This document shows, piece by piece, positions 40,426-49,933 of a DNA stretch of 64,000 nucleotides; positions within the stretch are counted from its first letter, which is position 1; each line of letters begins with the position of its first letter. The position numbers and the translations under genes are program-made. Source of the DNA: HdN1 sp964473645 (GTDB taxonomy: Bacteria; Pseudomonadota; Gammaproteobacteria; Pseudomonadales; Ketobacteraceae). The stretch is taken from NCBI GenBank assembly GCA_964473645.1, contig CAYYPW010000016.1, positions 46,541 to 110,540 on the forward strand, read 5' to 3'. The notes under the pieces are model-generated. The model saw only the letters and a program-made list of their open reading frames with translations, ran no database searches and was not told the DNA's origin.

Positions 40426-43326
40426 ATGTCTGATACCGCAGACGATCTGGCGACATTGCCGAATCCTGACGCCCATGGGCTCAAAGTCCCTCCTCATTCG
40501 CTAGAAGCAGAACAAGCCGTGATTGGCGGTTTGATGCTCGATAACCAAGCGTTTGATGATGTGGCTGAAATCGTTGCCGAAGTCGACTTTTATCGCCGCG
40601 AGCACAAGTTGATTTTTCGTGCGATTGCTCAACTGGGTGAAGAGAACCACCCGTTTGACGTTATCACGCTAGGTGAGGCGCTCAACAAAGCCGGCGTGCT
40701 CGACGAAGCCGGTGGCATGGTGTATCTCGCCGAAGTCGCGCGCAATACGCCCAGCGCGAGCAATATTCGCGCCTATGCCGAAATCGTGCGCGAGCGTTCT
40801 GTGTTGCGGCAAATGATCAAGGTTGCCAACGAGATTGCCGAAAACGCCTTCAGCCCGAAAGGGCGCAGCGCCTCCGATCTGCTCGATGAAGCCGAACGCA
40901 AGGTGTTCGCCATTGCTGAGCAAGGCCAAAAAACAGGTGGCCCACGCGATATTAAATCAGTCTTGAAAGAGACCGTGGATCGCATCGACAAACTATTCTC
41001 CAGCGATGAAGCGATCACCGGGATCACCACCGGATTTACCGATCTCGATGGCATGACCTCGGGCTTGCAGCCTTCGGATCTCGTTATCGTGGCAGCACGG
41101 CCCTCGATGGGTAAATGCATCGTGGCTGGCAGCCGCATACTCGATCCCGAAACCGGCGAGCGCGTGCCCATTGAAGATATCGTGCAGCGCCAGGACGGGC
41201 ATCTGCTGACCTTGCGTGAAGACTTCCGCTTACAAGCCACCCAACCCAGTGCCTATGTTGATGATGGGTTGAAGCCTGTTTATCGTGTCGTCACTGCGTT
41301 GGGACGCGAAATTGAAACGACCTTGAGTCACCCCTTCCTGACAGGTGGTGGCTGGAAGCCGCTCAGCCAAATCACCGTCGGCGAACGTATTGGTGTTCCA
41401 CGTTGCCTGCCTGTGTTCGGTCAGGAAGAAATGCCTGAGCATGAAGTTAAATTGCTGGCTTATTTCATTGCGGATGGTGGTACTACACAGGCATGTCCGC
41501 AGTTTACTAACGGTAATGTACGCTTGCGTGATGACTTTAGTCAGGCCGTTAATTTGTTTGGCGGCTTTGTTTGCAAAACAGTGGAATCTATAGACCGCAC
41601 GCCTTCTCTTCGCGTGAGTGCCGATCCCGAAAGTAACGCCGACAATCGTGCCGAATTTGCTCACAAACTGAAGTGTTTGATGCAGCAAAAATTCCTGACG
41701 GGGCGTGATGTGGCAGGCATGGTGGACGCTGCTCCATCTACCGTGAGCTATTGGCTGCAAGCAAAGAATCTGCCCACGCACGAGGTATTTGCCAAATTGG
41801 CTAGCGTGCTAGAAGTGGACGAACATGAGCTGCTAGCGCAAGGGCGTATCGGCGCTGGCACAAATGATCCCAATCGTCTGTCACTTTGGCTGGAACAGCA
41901 CGGGCTTCGATACAAATTGGCTCCTGAGAAAACAGTACCTCCTGCCGTATTTCGACTGTGCAAGCCAAGCCTGGCGTTGTTTTTGAACCGACTATTCGCC
42001 TGTGATGGCAGTGTATTTGTACAAAATGAAGATCAGGCAATGGTGTCTTATGCCACTTCTTCATTGCTGCTGGCGAAAGACGTGCAGCATTTATTGTTAA
42101 GGTTTGGCGTGTTGGCAAAATTGCGCCATAAAGCCATCCGTTATCAAGACGCAATGCGTAGCGCCTATGAGTTAGTGGTTAGCCACCAGGAAAGCTTGCG
42201 TATCTTTCTGGAAGACATTGGGATTTTTGGCAAAGAGGAAAAATTGCAGCAGGCGCTGGAATTGCTGAGAACCAAGCGTACGCACAGCAATTCCGATTCC
42301 CTTCCAGAATCCGTTTGTGATTATGTGCTAGCGCTTAAGGGCCAACGTAGTTGGGAAAGCATATTTGCCCAGCAGGGCGAGCAATGTGAGCCTGGCTACA
42401 ATCCGCATCTATCGGGCAAGAGCCGTCGTTTACTGTCACGCCGCCGTGCGCTTGAGTTCGCGCGCTTATTCAACGATGATTATTTGTCACGACTGGCACA
42501 AAGTGATGTTTATTGGGATGAAATTCGCACGATTGAATATCAGGGACATAAACAGGTTTATGACCTGACTGTGACAGACACCCACAATTTCATTGCGGAA
42601 GATGTATTGGTGCATAACACCACCTTCGCGATGAACCTCGCCGAAAACGCACTGATACGCACCGGCAAACCCGTGTTGGTCTTCTCGATGGAAATGCCTG
42701 CCGAATCCATCGTAATGCGTATGCTGTCATCGTTAGGGCGTATCGATCAAACGCGCATCCGTAGTGGCAAACTTGAAGAAGACGATTGGCCGCGCTTCAA
42801 TTCGGCGATTAGCATGCTGGCCGAGCAAAAATTATTTATCGATGATTCTGCGGGCTTATCGCCAGTCGAACTACGCGCACGGGCGCGACGGGTGGTGCGC
42901 GACAATGGCCCGCTTGCCATGATCATGGTCGACTATTTGCAGTTGATGCGTGTCCCCGGCGCAGAAAGTCGTGTAAACGAAATCTCGGAAATTTCTCGCT
43001 CATTAAAAGCCTTGGCAAAAGAAATGAATTGCCCGGTCGTGGCACTCTCACAGCTCAACCGCAGCCTTGAACAACGCCCCAACAAACGCCCGGTCAACTC
43101 CGACTTGCGGGAATCGGGCGCAATTGAGCAGGATGCGGACATCATCATGTTTATCTACCGTGATGAAGTGTATAACGAGGACAGTGAAGAAAAAGGCATT
43201 GCCGAAATCATCATCGGTAAACAGCGTAACGGGCCGATCGGCACCATAAGGTTGGCGTTTCAGGGACGCTTCACGCGCTTTGACGACCTGGCGCATGACG
43301 CGTATCGGGGGTCCAGTTACGAATGA
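40426..43326 (+). CDS. dnaB: Replicative DNA helicase DnaB with intein
   Basis: Hexameric 5'-3' replication-fork helicase. The 966-residue reading frame is a 465-residue DnaB host protein interrupted by a 501-residue intein. The N-terminal helicase-loading domain (PPHSLEAEQAVIGGLMLDNQ) leads to PSMGK at residues 226-230, then the intein, then TTFAMNLAENA. Splicing therefore rebuilds the Walker A lysine-threonine. Downstream DnaB motifs include MIMVDYLQLMRVPG (Walker B), LSQLNRSLEQRP and DLRESGAIEQDADI. Without splicing the helicase would be inactive, so splicing is presumably efficient. alr overlaps the stop by ATGA. Confidence 0.96.
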   Translation: MSDTADDLATLPNPDAHGLKVPPHSLEAEQAVIGGLMLDNQAFDDVAEIVAEVDFYRREHKLIFRAIAQLGEENHPFDVITLGEALNKAGVLDEAGGMVYLAEVARNTPSASNIRAYAEIVRERSVLRQMIKVANEIAENAFSPKGRSASDLLDEAERKVFAIAEQGQKTGGPRDIKSVLKETVDRIDKLFSSDEAITGITTGFTDLDGMTSGLQPSDLVIVAARPSMGKCIVAGSRILDPETGERVPIEDIVQRQDGHLLTLREDFRLQATQPSAYVDDGLKPVYRVVTALGREIETTLSHPFLTGGGWKPLSQITVGERIGVPRCLPVFGQEEMPEHEVKLLAYFIADGGTTQACPQFTNGNVRLRDDFSQAVNLFGGFVCKTVESIDRTPSLRVSADPESNADNRAEFAHKLKCLMQQKFLTGRDVAGMVDAAPSTVSYWLQAKNLPTHEVFAKLASVLEVDEHELLAQGRIGAGTNDPNRLSLWLEQHGLRYKLAPEKTVPPAVFRLCKPSLALFLNRLFACDGSVFVQNEDQAMVSYATSSLLLAKDVQHLLLRFGVLAKLRHKAIRYQDAMRSAYELVVSHQESLRIFLEDIGIFGKEEKLQQALELLRTKRTHSNSDSLPESVCDYVLALKGQRSWESIFAQQGEQCEPGYNPHLSGKSRRLLSRRRALEFARLFNDDYLSRLAQSDVYWDEIRTIEYQGHKQVYDLTVTDTHNFIAEDVLVHNTTFAMNLAENALIRTGKPVLVFSMEMPAESIVMRMLSSLGRIDQTRIRSGKLEEDDWPRFNSAISMLAEQKLFIDDSAGLSPVELRARARRVVRDNGPLAMIMVDYLQLMRVPGAESRVNEISEISRSLKALAKEMNCPVVALSQLNRSLEQRPNKRPVNSDLRESGAIEQDADIIMFIYRDEVYNEDSEEKGIAEIIIGKQRNGPIGTIRLAFQGRFTRFDDLAHDAYRGSSYE
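41116..42618 (+). mobile_element. DnaB intein with LAGLIDADG homing endonuclease and inserted HTH
   Basis: Encoded residues 231-731 of the DnaB frame. Splicing block A starts CIVAGSRILDPETGERVPIE with Cys1. Block B is TLSHPFLTGGG, carrying the Hint-domain histidine. Blocks F and G read VYDLTVTDTHNFIAEDVLVH followed by the terminal Asn; the next host residue is Thr. Two LAGLIDADG-type motifs are visible (LLAYFIADGG near residue 344 and LNRLFACDGS near 520), each with its acidic residue, so the endonuclease may be active. Between them an XRE-like helix-turn-helix (GRDVAGMVDAAPSTVSYWLQ) runs at about 424-443, extending to about 475. Confidence 0.93.
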
Positions 43327-44438
43327 GCCGGAATACTCGTGCAGTCATTGATTTATCGGCGTTGCGCCATAATTACACACGGCTCAAAGCCTTGGCGCCC
43401 GCAAGCCAGGTCATGGCTGTCGTCAAAGCCGATGGCTATGGACATGGTATCAGCGGCGTAGCGGCAGCGTTACCCGACGCCGATGCCTTTGGCGTCGCCT
43501 ATATCGGTGAAGCCATTCAATTGCGTGACGCAGGCATTACCCGCCCCATCGTATTGCTCGAGGGCGTGATGAATGCTGCCGAATATACGCAGGCCGTTGC
43601 GATGAATTTGTGGGTGGTGGTGCATCAACGCGAACAGTTGGAATGGCTTAAATCCAGCCGCTTAAATGCGCCGTTATCCATCTGGTTGAAAGTGGATACA
43701 GGCATGCATCGCTTGGGGGTTGCCCCTGCCGATGTAGCCGAAATGTTGGCCGAGTTGCAGGAAATGCAACTGCCGCCGAAAGACAGAACACGCCCAGATT
43801 TACACGAAGCACCACGTGTGGCGTCGGTGGTCGTCATGAGTCATTTGGCCTGCGCCGATGAACCGGAACACGCTATGTCGAGCCAACAGCGAGCCCTGTT
43901 TTCGCAAGTAACGCGTGAGTTTGGTGGCAAGAAATCGTTGGCGAACTCCGCTGGTATTTTGCTGGGAAGTGCCTTCCATCATGATTGGGTACGCCCGGGC
44001 ATTATGCTTTATGGGTGCTCCCCGCGTGCTGATAAATCGGCGGAAGACTTGGGCTTGAAACCGGTGATGCGTTTAATCGCGCCCATTATTTCGGTGCGCT
44101 CAGTGGCTGCAGGCGAGAGCGTAGGCTACGGTGCCAGTTGGGTCGCCGATAAACCAACGCGCGTGGGTATTGTAGCGATCGGTTATGGAGACGGTTACCC
44201 GCGTCATGTGGACGCCGATGCGGCGGTTGTGATCAACGGTGTGCGTTGCCCGCTACTGGGACGTGTTTCGATGGACATGATTGCGATAGATCTGACTAAA
44301 GTGGATGCACAATTGGGCGATGAAGCGGAATTGTGGGGGCCGGCATTACCAGTAGAGATTGTCGCAGGTTGGGCTAGCACGCTTAATTACGAATTGCTCT
44401 GCCAAGTAACGGACAGAGTTCGACGCGAGTATTTATGA
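43323..44438 (+). CDS. alr: Alanine racemase
   Basis: PLP-dependent enzyme converting L- to D-alanine for peptidoglycan. 371 residues. The PLP lysine K35 is in MAVVKADGYGHG, the catalytic tyrosine region is VGYGASWVADKPTRVGIVAI with GYGDGYPRH following, and RVSMDMIAIDLTKV is typical. A small insertion lies around ELQEMQLPPKDRTRPDLHEA. The start overlaps the dnaB stop (ATGA). Confidence 0.96.
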   Translation: MSRNTRAVIDLSALRHNYTRLKALAPASQVMAVVKADGYGHGISGVAAALPDADAFGVAYIGEAIQLRDAGITRPIVLLEGVMNAAEYTQAVAMNLWVVVHQREQLEWLKSSRLNAPLSIWLKVDTGMHRLGVAPADVAEMLAELQEMQLPPKDRTRPDLHEAPRVASVVVMSHLACADEPEHAMSSQQRALFSQVTREFGGKKSLANSAGILLGSAFHHDWVRPGIMLYGCSPRADKSAEDLGLKPVMRLIAPIISVRSVAAGESVGYGASWVADKPTRVGIVAIGYGDGYPRHVDADAAVVINGVRCPLLGRVSMDMIAIDLTKVDAQLGDEAELWGPALPVEIVAGWASTLNYELLCQVTDRVRREYL

Positions 44439-44594
44439 CGGTTGGCATCTTGATATCTTGCTGAAGTAAACGAATATTTGCGACCCCCATTAGTAGGATC
44501 TCAACTGCAGATTGTCTCTTGTGCCGGGGTGAAATATACAGAGTAAAAACGCTAGCAAAAGGGAATTTCAGCATTCATTGCTGCAGGAAAAACT

Positions 44595-44981
44595 ATGTTG
44601 TGGCTTGCCTATTTGTACATTGCTTTTATGGTGATATCGCTGCCTGTGGGTGTCATTGTATTGCGTCGCTTGAAAAAGGATATCCTGCATCCTTTTGGCG
44701 GCATTTTATCGACCGCCATTTCTATCAGCTTTGTGTTGAGCGTGTGGTTTCCCGACCTTGTCCCGTTTCATGGCTACGCGCCTGTCGTCATGCTGGCATT
44801 CGTCATCGGTTGGGATCTTTATACCCTGCAACTGGTGCGTGGAAATTTGTCGGAAATTCTCGGCATCAGCAAAGAAGAAGCCGATTCGCTCGATAACGGT
44901 TCCTTTATGTTAGGGCTGGTGACCATGTTGCCAGCCTATGCCTGCGGGCTGTATGCCTGCGCCCGTGCTTTGGAAGTGTGA
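44595..44981 (+). CDS. Small membrane protein of unknown function
   Basis: 128 residues with about four hydrophobic helices (LAYLYIAFMVISLPVGVIVL, then HPFGGILSTAISISFVLSVW, VVMLAFVIGWDLYTL and LGLVTMLPAYACGLYACARA). No recognised family. An AGGAAA Shine-Dalgarno precedes the ATG, and the stop lies 3 bp before radA, so it is probably co-transcribed with radA. The 156-bp gap from alr shows nothing else. Confidence 0.65.
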   Translation: MLWLAYLYIAFMVISLPVGVIVLRRLKKDILHPFGGILSTAISISFVLSVWFPDLVPFHGYAPVVMLAFVIGWDLYTLQLVRGNLSEILGISKEEADSLDNGSFMLGLVTMLPAYACGLYACARALEV

Positions 44982-44984
44982 GCC

Positions 44985-46340
44985 ATGGCCAAAGCGAAAT
45001 CCCAGTTTATCTGCACCGAATGTGGCTCCATCTCAGCCAAATGGGCCGGCCAATGTGCTGATTGCGGCGCTTGGAATACGCTGGTGGAATCCGCCACCGA
45101 GCGCCCGATGTCCGGCCCCAAACGCAATAGCTGGACGGGCGAAGTACAATCAGTCACACGTCTGTCGGATGTCTCGATTGTCAACGAACCCCGTGTGCCG
45201 ACCGGCTTGTCGGAGCTTGATCGCGTGCTGGGCGGTGGTTTGGTTGACGATAGTGTCGTATTGATTGGTGGCGATCCGGGGATTGGAAAATCCACGCTGC
45301 TATTACAAACCTTGACGTATCTCGCCGAAAAAGAAGGCGCACTCTACGTGACGGGTGAAGAATCTTTGCAACAGGTGGCGCTGCGTGCGCGCCGCCTGGA
45401 ATTGCCCATGCAGCGCTTGAATCTGATGGCGGAAACCTCCATCGAAAATATTTTGGCGACAGCGGCCAAAGAGCGCCCGCGGGTGATGGTCGTCGATTCG
45501 ATTCAAACCGTATTTACCGAAGGCTTGACGTCGGCACCGGGTGGCGTTGCGCAGGTGCGTGAGTGTGCGGCGGCGCTGGTGCGGTTTGCCAAACAGTCAG
45601 GTACAGCGTTATTTCTCGTCGGGCACGTCACCAAAGAGGGAGCGTTGGCGGGGCCGCGTGTGTTGGAGCACATGGTCGATTGTGTACTGTATTTCGAAGG
45701 TGAACAGGACAGCCGTTTTCGCATTATTCGTGCGGTTAAAAACCGTTTCGGTGCCGTCAATGAGTTGGGCGTGTTTGCCATGACTGATCGCGGTTTGCGG
45801 GAAGTGGCCAATCCATCAGCCATATTTTTGTCGCGTTATGGTGCGCCGATTCCGGGCAGCCTGGTGATGGTGACCCGGGAAGGCAGCCGGCCGCTACTGG
45901 TGGAAGTACAAGCGCTGGTGGATGATTCGCAGTTTGGTCAGCCACGCAGGGTAGCCGTTGGTTTGGATCAAAACCGTTTGGCGATGTTGCTCGCCGTGTT
46001 AAATCGTCACGGGGGCGTGGCTACCATGGGCATGGATGTGTTCATGAACGTGGTGGGCGGCGTAAAAGTGCTGGAAACCGGTTCGGATTTGGCGGTGTTG
46101 CTGGCGGTGGTGTCGAGTTTGCGTAGTCTGCCGCTGGATAACCGTTTGATTGCGTTTGGTGAAGTCGGGCTTTCTGGGGAGATTCGGCCAGTGCCGAATG
46201 GACAGGAGCGCTTGCGGGAAGCCGCCAAACATGGTTTTCAGCGGGCGATTGTGCCCAAGGCGAATCTTCCCAAAGGGACGATCGAGGGTATGGAAGTGGT
46301 GGGCGTGACCCATCTGGCAGAAGCGCTGCATGCGATTTAA
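44985..46340 (+). CDS. radA: RadA DNA repair protein (Sms)
   Basis: RecA-related ATPase that helps branch migration in recombinational repair. 451 residues. Zinc finger C10-x2-C13...C24-x2-C27 (FICTECGSISAKWAGQCADC), Walker A GGDPGIGKST (95-104), the RadA-specific KNRFG motif (AVKNRFGAVNELG) and the Lon-like C-terminal domain (VFMNVVGGVKVLETGSDLAV). Confidence 0.96.
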   Translation: MAKAKSQFICTECGSISAKWAGQCADCGAWNTLVESATERPMSGPKRNSWTGEVQSVTRLSDVSIVNEPRVPTGLSELDRVLGGGLVDDSVVLIGGDPGIGKSTLLLQTLTYLAEKEGALYVTGEESLQQVALRARRLELPMQRLNLMAETSIENILATAAKERPRVMVVDSIQTVFTEGLTSAPGGVAQVRECAAALVRFAKQSGTALFLVGHVTKEGALAGPRVLEHMVDCVLYFEGEQDSRFRIIRAVKNRFGAVNELGVFAMTDRGLREVANPSAIFLSRYGAPIPGSLVMVTREGSRPLLVEVQALVDDSQFGQPRRVAVGLDQNRLAMLLAVLNRHGGVATMGMDVFMNVVGGVKVLETGSDLAVLLAVVSSLRSLPLDNRLIAFGEVGLSGEIRPVPNGQERLREAAKHGFQRAIVPKANLPKGTIEGMEVVGVTHLAEALHAI

Positions 46341-46400
46341 TTCATTAATGCTCAGCCGCCTTGTCATGCGAGGCTGCACTTTTCTGGCTGGAATTTCAAT

Positions 46401-47636
46401 ATGTTCAGACCGTTAGCGCTGTTTATTGGCTTGCGCTATTTGCGCGCCAAACAGCGTAACCATTTTATTTCCTTTATTTCTTCGGCCACTATTCTTGGCG
46501 TTATGCTGGGCGTGGCGGTGTTGATTGTGGTGTTGTCGGTGATCAATGGCTTTGATCGCGAATTTCAGAATCGTGTGCTCGGTATGGTGTCGCATGCCAA
46601 TGTATGGGGGCAGGGGGGTATTAGCGATTGGCCTGCCGTGGTGGAAGAATTACAGCAAGCGCCTGATGTAGTGGCGGCGGCTCCTTTCGTGCGCTTGCAG
46701 GGCATGTTGATGTTGCCGGGCAATGCCACGGGGGTGATCGTGATGGGCGTTGATCCCACCCTTGAAGCCAAAGTATCAATTTTACCGCGCCATTTGAAGG
46801 ATACCTCGCTCGATGTGCTGCGTGACGGTGAATTCAATTTGATACTGGGGCAGGGGATTGCCGACCGTTTGCAATTGCTGCCGGGGGATCGCGTCACGCT
46901 GGTGGTACCAACCCCTGCCGCTAACGCTTCGGGTGTGTTGCCAAAATTTCAACGGTTTACGGTAGCCGGCACATTTGCATCGGGTGCGGATGTTGATGAG
47001 ATCATGGCCTATGTGGCAATGGGTGATGGGCAACATTTGCTGCAAATGCCGGATCGTGTGCATGGTATTCGCTTGAAAGTATCGGATTTGTTCAAGGCCG
47101 ATCGTATTTCCAATAGCGCTGTGGCGCGGCTTGATGGCCCCTATTGGTCCATTGACTGGACACATACGCATGGCAATCTCTATCAGTCGATCAAAATGGT
47201 CAAATCGATTATGGCACTGTTACTGATTACGATTGTGGTGGTGGCGGCGTTCAACATCGTGTCCAGTCTGGTCATGGTGGTGAATGACAAACGCGCGGAT
47301 ATTGCCATTTTGCGCACACAAGGGGCTTCTGCGGGTACGGTAATGGCTATTTTCATGGTGCAGGGTACGTTTGTGGGTGTGGTTGGTATTTTTCTGGGGA
47401 CGACCTTGGGAATTACCATTTCACTGACAATTTCAGACATGTTCCGCTGGCTGGAAGAGGTATTGCATCGACCGTTGATGAAACAATATTTCGTCAACTA
47501 TATGCCGTCGGATTTGCAGACAGAATATGTGATGTCGGTGATTGCTGCGGCCTTTTTCATTAGCGCGCTGGCAACGATTTATCCGGCTTGGCGCGCAGCC
47601 CGTATCATGCCCGCTGAAGCGCTCCGTTACGAATAA
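46401..47636 (+). CDS. LolC/LolE-type lipoprotein-releasing ABC permease
   Basis: Inner-membrane permease that extracts outer-membrane lipoproteins for LolA. 411 residues with the 4-helix MacB/LolE layout: RYLRAKQRNHFISFISSATI and LGVMLGVAVLIVVLSVINGF in the first helix, a large periplasmic domain (about 45-265) and three C-terminal helices ending RIMPAEALRYE. It could be LolC, LolE or a single LolF-type permease. No second permease and no lolD ATPase follows, which is unusual for this gene. Confidence 0.85.
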   Translation: MFRPLALFIGLRYLRAKQRNHFISFISSATILGVMLGVAVLIVVLSVINGFDREFQNRVLGMVSHANVWGQGGISDWPAVVEELQQAPDVVAAAPFVRLQGMLMLPGNATGVIVMGVDPTLEAKVSILPRHLKDTSLDVLRDGEFNLILGQGIADRLQLLPGDRVTLVVPTPAANASGVLPKFQRFTVAGTFASGADVDEIMAYVAMGDGQHLLQMPDRVHGIRLKVSDLFKADRISNSAVARLDGPYWSIDWTHTHGNLYQSIKMVKSIMALLLITIVVVAAFNIVSSLVMVVNDKRADIAILRTQGASAGTVMAIFMVQGTFVGVVGIFLGTTLGITISLTISDMFRWLEEVLHRPLMKQYFVNYMPSDLQTEYVMSVIAAAFFISALATIYPAWRAARIMPAEALRYE

Positions 47637-47659
47637 TCAACCTCCAGGAGGATTTTCAG

Positions 47660-48010
47660 ATGTCGCTTGAATTAACCGATCACCAGTTTTTATCCAAGCG
47701 TGAGAAGTTCGTGAAAGCGTGGCCCTGGTTGGGGGGTGGTTTAATTGTAGGTTTGCTGGGGTATGTAGGTTTTTTGTGGTTCACCAAACCCTTGTTGGCA
47801 AATCCCCTCCATGTTCTGGAACAGCTGCAGCAGAATGCGATTCCAGACGCTACACTGGTGTTGATGGCGGGTATGCTGCCGGAGGCCATCCTGATGTGTT
47901 TCGGGCTTGCTGGCGCCTTACTGGCGTTCTCCTTTTCAGTCATGGCGACAGAAAAACGCTATTTGCGTTTGATTGCCCAGCTGCAGCGCGAATCTGGTAA
48001 GAGCGGGTAA
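47660..48010 (+). CDS. Small two-helix membrane protein of unknown function
   Basis: 116 residues with two membrane helices (WLGGGLIVGLLGYVGFLWFT and MLPEAILMCFGLAGALLAFS) and a basic C-terminal tail. No recognised family. A strong AGGAGGA Shine-Dalgarno lies 23 bp after the LolC/E-type permease stop, so it is probably in that operon, where lolD would be expected. Confidence 0.6.
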   Translation: MSLELTDHQFLSKREKFVKAWPWLGGGLIVGLLGYVGFLWFTKPLLANPLHVLEQLQQNAIPDATLVLMAGMLPEAILMCFGLAGALLAFSFSVMATEKRYLRLIAQLQRESGKSG

Positions 48011-48065
48011 AAGCGAATAGTCCATTTTTGATCGATCGAATGTTCATTCTGGTTGGGAGGGCATC

Positions 48066-48944
48066 ATGTCAACTATCGCCCGCGTAGGCGTCGTGCAGTG
48101 GTCGATGGAGAATGTTGCCAGCGAAAAGTTGTGGCGGGAACGCGTAGACTTTTACTTGGAAACCCTGGCCGATTACCAATGCAATTTTATTCTTTTTCCT
48201 GAGTTTTTTGGAATTCCGCTGTTAGCTCAGCATGATCAACGAGATGCTGGCCGGGCAATTCACGCGTTGGCCGCTAGAACGCCAGCTTTGGTAGCGCATA
48301 TGGCCATGCAGGCAAAGCGTTTCAATGTGAATGTGATTCCGGGCAGTTTTCCTGTGGTGCAGGACGGTATTCTGCTCAATATGGCCTATTTTTGTCAGGC
48401 GGATGGCAGTATTGCCCAGCAACCCAAAATTCACCCCACCCCTAACGAGCGCACGAAGTGGCAGATGCAGGGGGGCAATACCCTGAAGGTGTTTGATACT
48501 GCCTTGGGGCGGGTGGCGATTCTGATTTGCTATGACATTGAATTCCCTGAGTTGGGGCGTGTGTTGGCTGCACAACGGGTCGATATTCTGTTTGTACCGT
48601 CCTGGACAGATACCCGCCATGGTTATTATCGCGTGCGGCTCTGTGCTCAGGCGCGTGCTATTGAAAATGAGTGTTATGTGGTGTTATCGGGTTCAACGGG
48701 CACACTGACTGGCGTGATCAACGCCGATATTCAATACACTCAGAGCGCGGTGTTTACGCCGTCTGATCGTGTGTTCCCGCATGATTGTCTGTTGGCGCAG
48801 GCCGATGCCAATATTCCCTCCGTCATCATGGCAGAGCTGGACATTGCCAAGCTGGCGTGGTTGAGAACATCAGGTGCAGTGCGTAATGGGCAGGATAGGC
48901 GGCAGGATTTGTACGCCATCGAATGGCGAGGTGACAAGCACTGA
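48066..48944 (+). CDS. Nitrilase-superfamily carbon-nitrogen hydrolase
   Basis: 292-residue amidase/nitrilase-fold enzyme. The catalytic triad is visible: E46 (FPEFFG), K121 (QQPKIHPTPNE) and C155 (LICYDIEFPE). It has no signal peptide. The substrate is unknown; close relatives are annotated as omega-amidase-like or bacilysin-neighbour amidohydrolases. A GGGAGGG Shine-Dalgarno precedes the ATG. Likely last gene before the strand switch. Confidence 0.85.
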   Translation: MSTIARVGVVQWSMENVASEKLWRERVDFYLETLADYQCNFILFPEFFGIPLLAQHDQRDAGRAIHALAARTPALVAHMAMQAKRFNVNVIPGSFPVVQDGILLNMAYFCQADGSIAQQPKIHPTPNERTKWQMQGGNTLKVFDTALGRVAILICYDIEFPELGRVLAAQRVDILFVPSWTDTRHGYYRVRLCAQARAIENECYVVLSGSTGTLTGVINADIQYTQSAVFTPSDRVFPHDCLLAQADANIPSVIMAELDIAKLAWLRTSGAVRNGQDRRQDLYAIEWRGDKH

Positions 48945-48957
48945 CAGGCACCTGTCA
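48942..48957 (+). terminator. Short palindrome at the stop of the hydrolase gene
   Basis: TGACAGG and CCTGTCA separated by two bases, starting in the stop codon. Too short and without a T-run, so only a weak terminator candidate. The following 150 bp up to the convergent gene hold no feature I can name. Confidence 0.25.
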
Positions 48958-49107
48958 CCGTAGCGAATCATTGCAACGCTTTGCCAGCAACAGGTTGTCA
49001 GCAAGCGTCACCAAAACAACTGATTTCTCAAAACAACGCACTCAACGCTATTCTCCTAAACGCTATGCTCTCTATCTGATGGGAAGATAAAAAATATTCA
49101 ATACGAA

Positions 49108-49635
49108 TCAGGCGCTTGCTAATAAACGGTCATATTTGCGGCTGAGCAGCTCATAAAATAAATCGCGCGCCTGATTGATCGCTTGCTTGAGATTATTTAC
49201 TTGCTCGGGTGTCAGATCACGACGACCGACGTAAACCTGACGCGTGTAAGCGGTCATGCGAGCGCTGTACACCCGCAAACCCAACTCCAGATTTTTTTCT
49301 CCCAACATCAGCAATTTCGCCTGTGCATCGGCGATGTGTTTGAATTCATTCATCAACTCGTTGCTGACTGCCTCCATTTCTTGTTTGCGGGCGGCCGGCC
49401 AGCGATCGGCATATTGAATGGACTCCAGCACCAGCGTCGAATATTTGGCAAACGTGTGTGTCATGGTCGCCACTTGTGACGCGACCTCCTCCAGAATCTG
49501 CACGCGGCGATTCTCGCGGGAGGTGCGCTGATTCATGCTGCGCAGGATGAACCACGTACTGAGGGCTGCTATCAGAGCGCCCAGGCCCATCTGCAGCGTT
49601 GCTTCGGTAATTTGTACGTAGGTTTCCATGTTCAT
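49108..49635 (-). CDS. Membrane-anchored coiled-coil protein of unknown function
   Basis: 175 residues from the ATG at 49635, chosen because GAGG lies 8 bp upstream; a GTG three codons earlier is less likely. One N-terminal helix (MGLGALIAALSTWFILRSMN) is followed by a helical, E/Q/R-rich region likely to form a coiled coil (VQILEEVASQVATMTHTFAK onward). No recognised family. It stands alone on the minus strand. Confidence 0.6.
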   Translation of the reverse strand: MNMETYVQITEATLQMGLGALIAALSTWFILRSMNQRTSRENRRVQILEEVASQVATMTHTFAKYSTLVLESIQYADRWPAARKQEMEAVSNELMNEFKHIADAQAKLLMLGEKNLELGLRVYSARMTAYTRQVYVGRRDLTPEQVNNLKQAINQARDLFYELLSRKYDRLLASA

Positions 49636-49933
49636 GAGAGCCACCTCGCTGTCAGAAAAGTGTCGGGGATCGGTGTAGTCAGGAAAGGTGCAAGATCAGG
49701 GCCAGCCGTCAGCCAATTCGATCAATCAATAGAAAAGTCGGGGAGGAGGCTGTGGATGTGAGGCTGGGCGTTAGCGGTGGCGAATGAAGGATGCAAAGAT
49801 CGCTGTTCTATACTGAAACAGATTCTGAAATTCGCTGGGTGGGGAGGATAGTTTACGTAAGGGAGGCAATCACTTGCCGCAGGGGCGTAGCCATAGAGGA
49901 CGGGCATGTGCTTTTAAGGGCTGTCACATGCTT

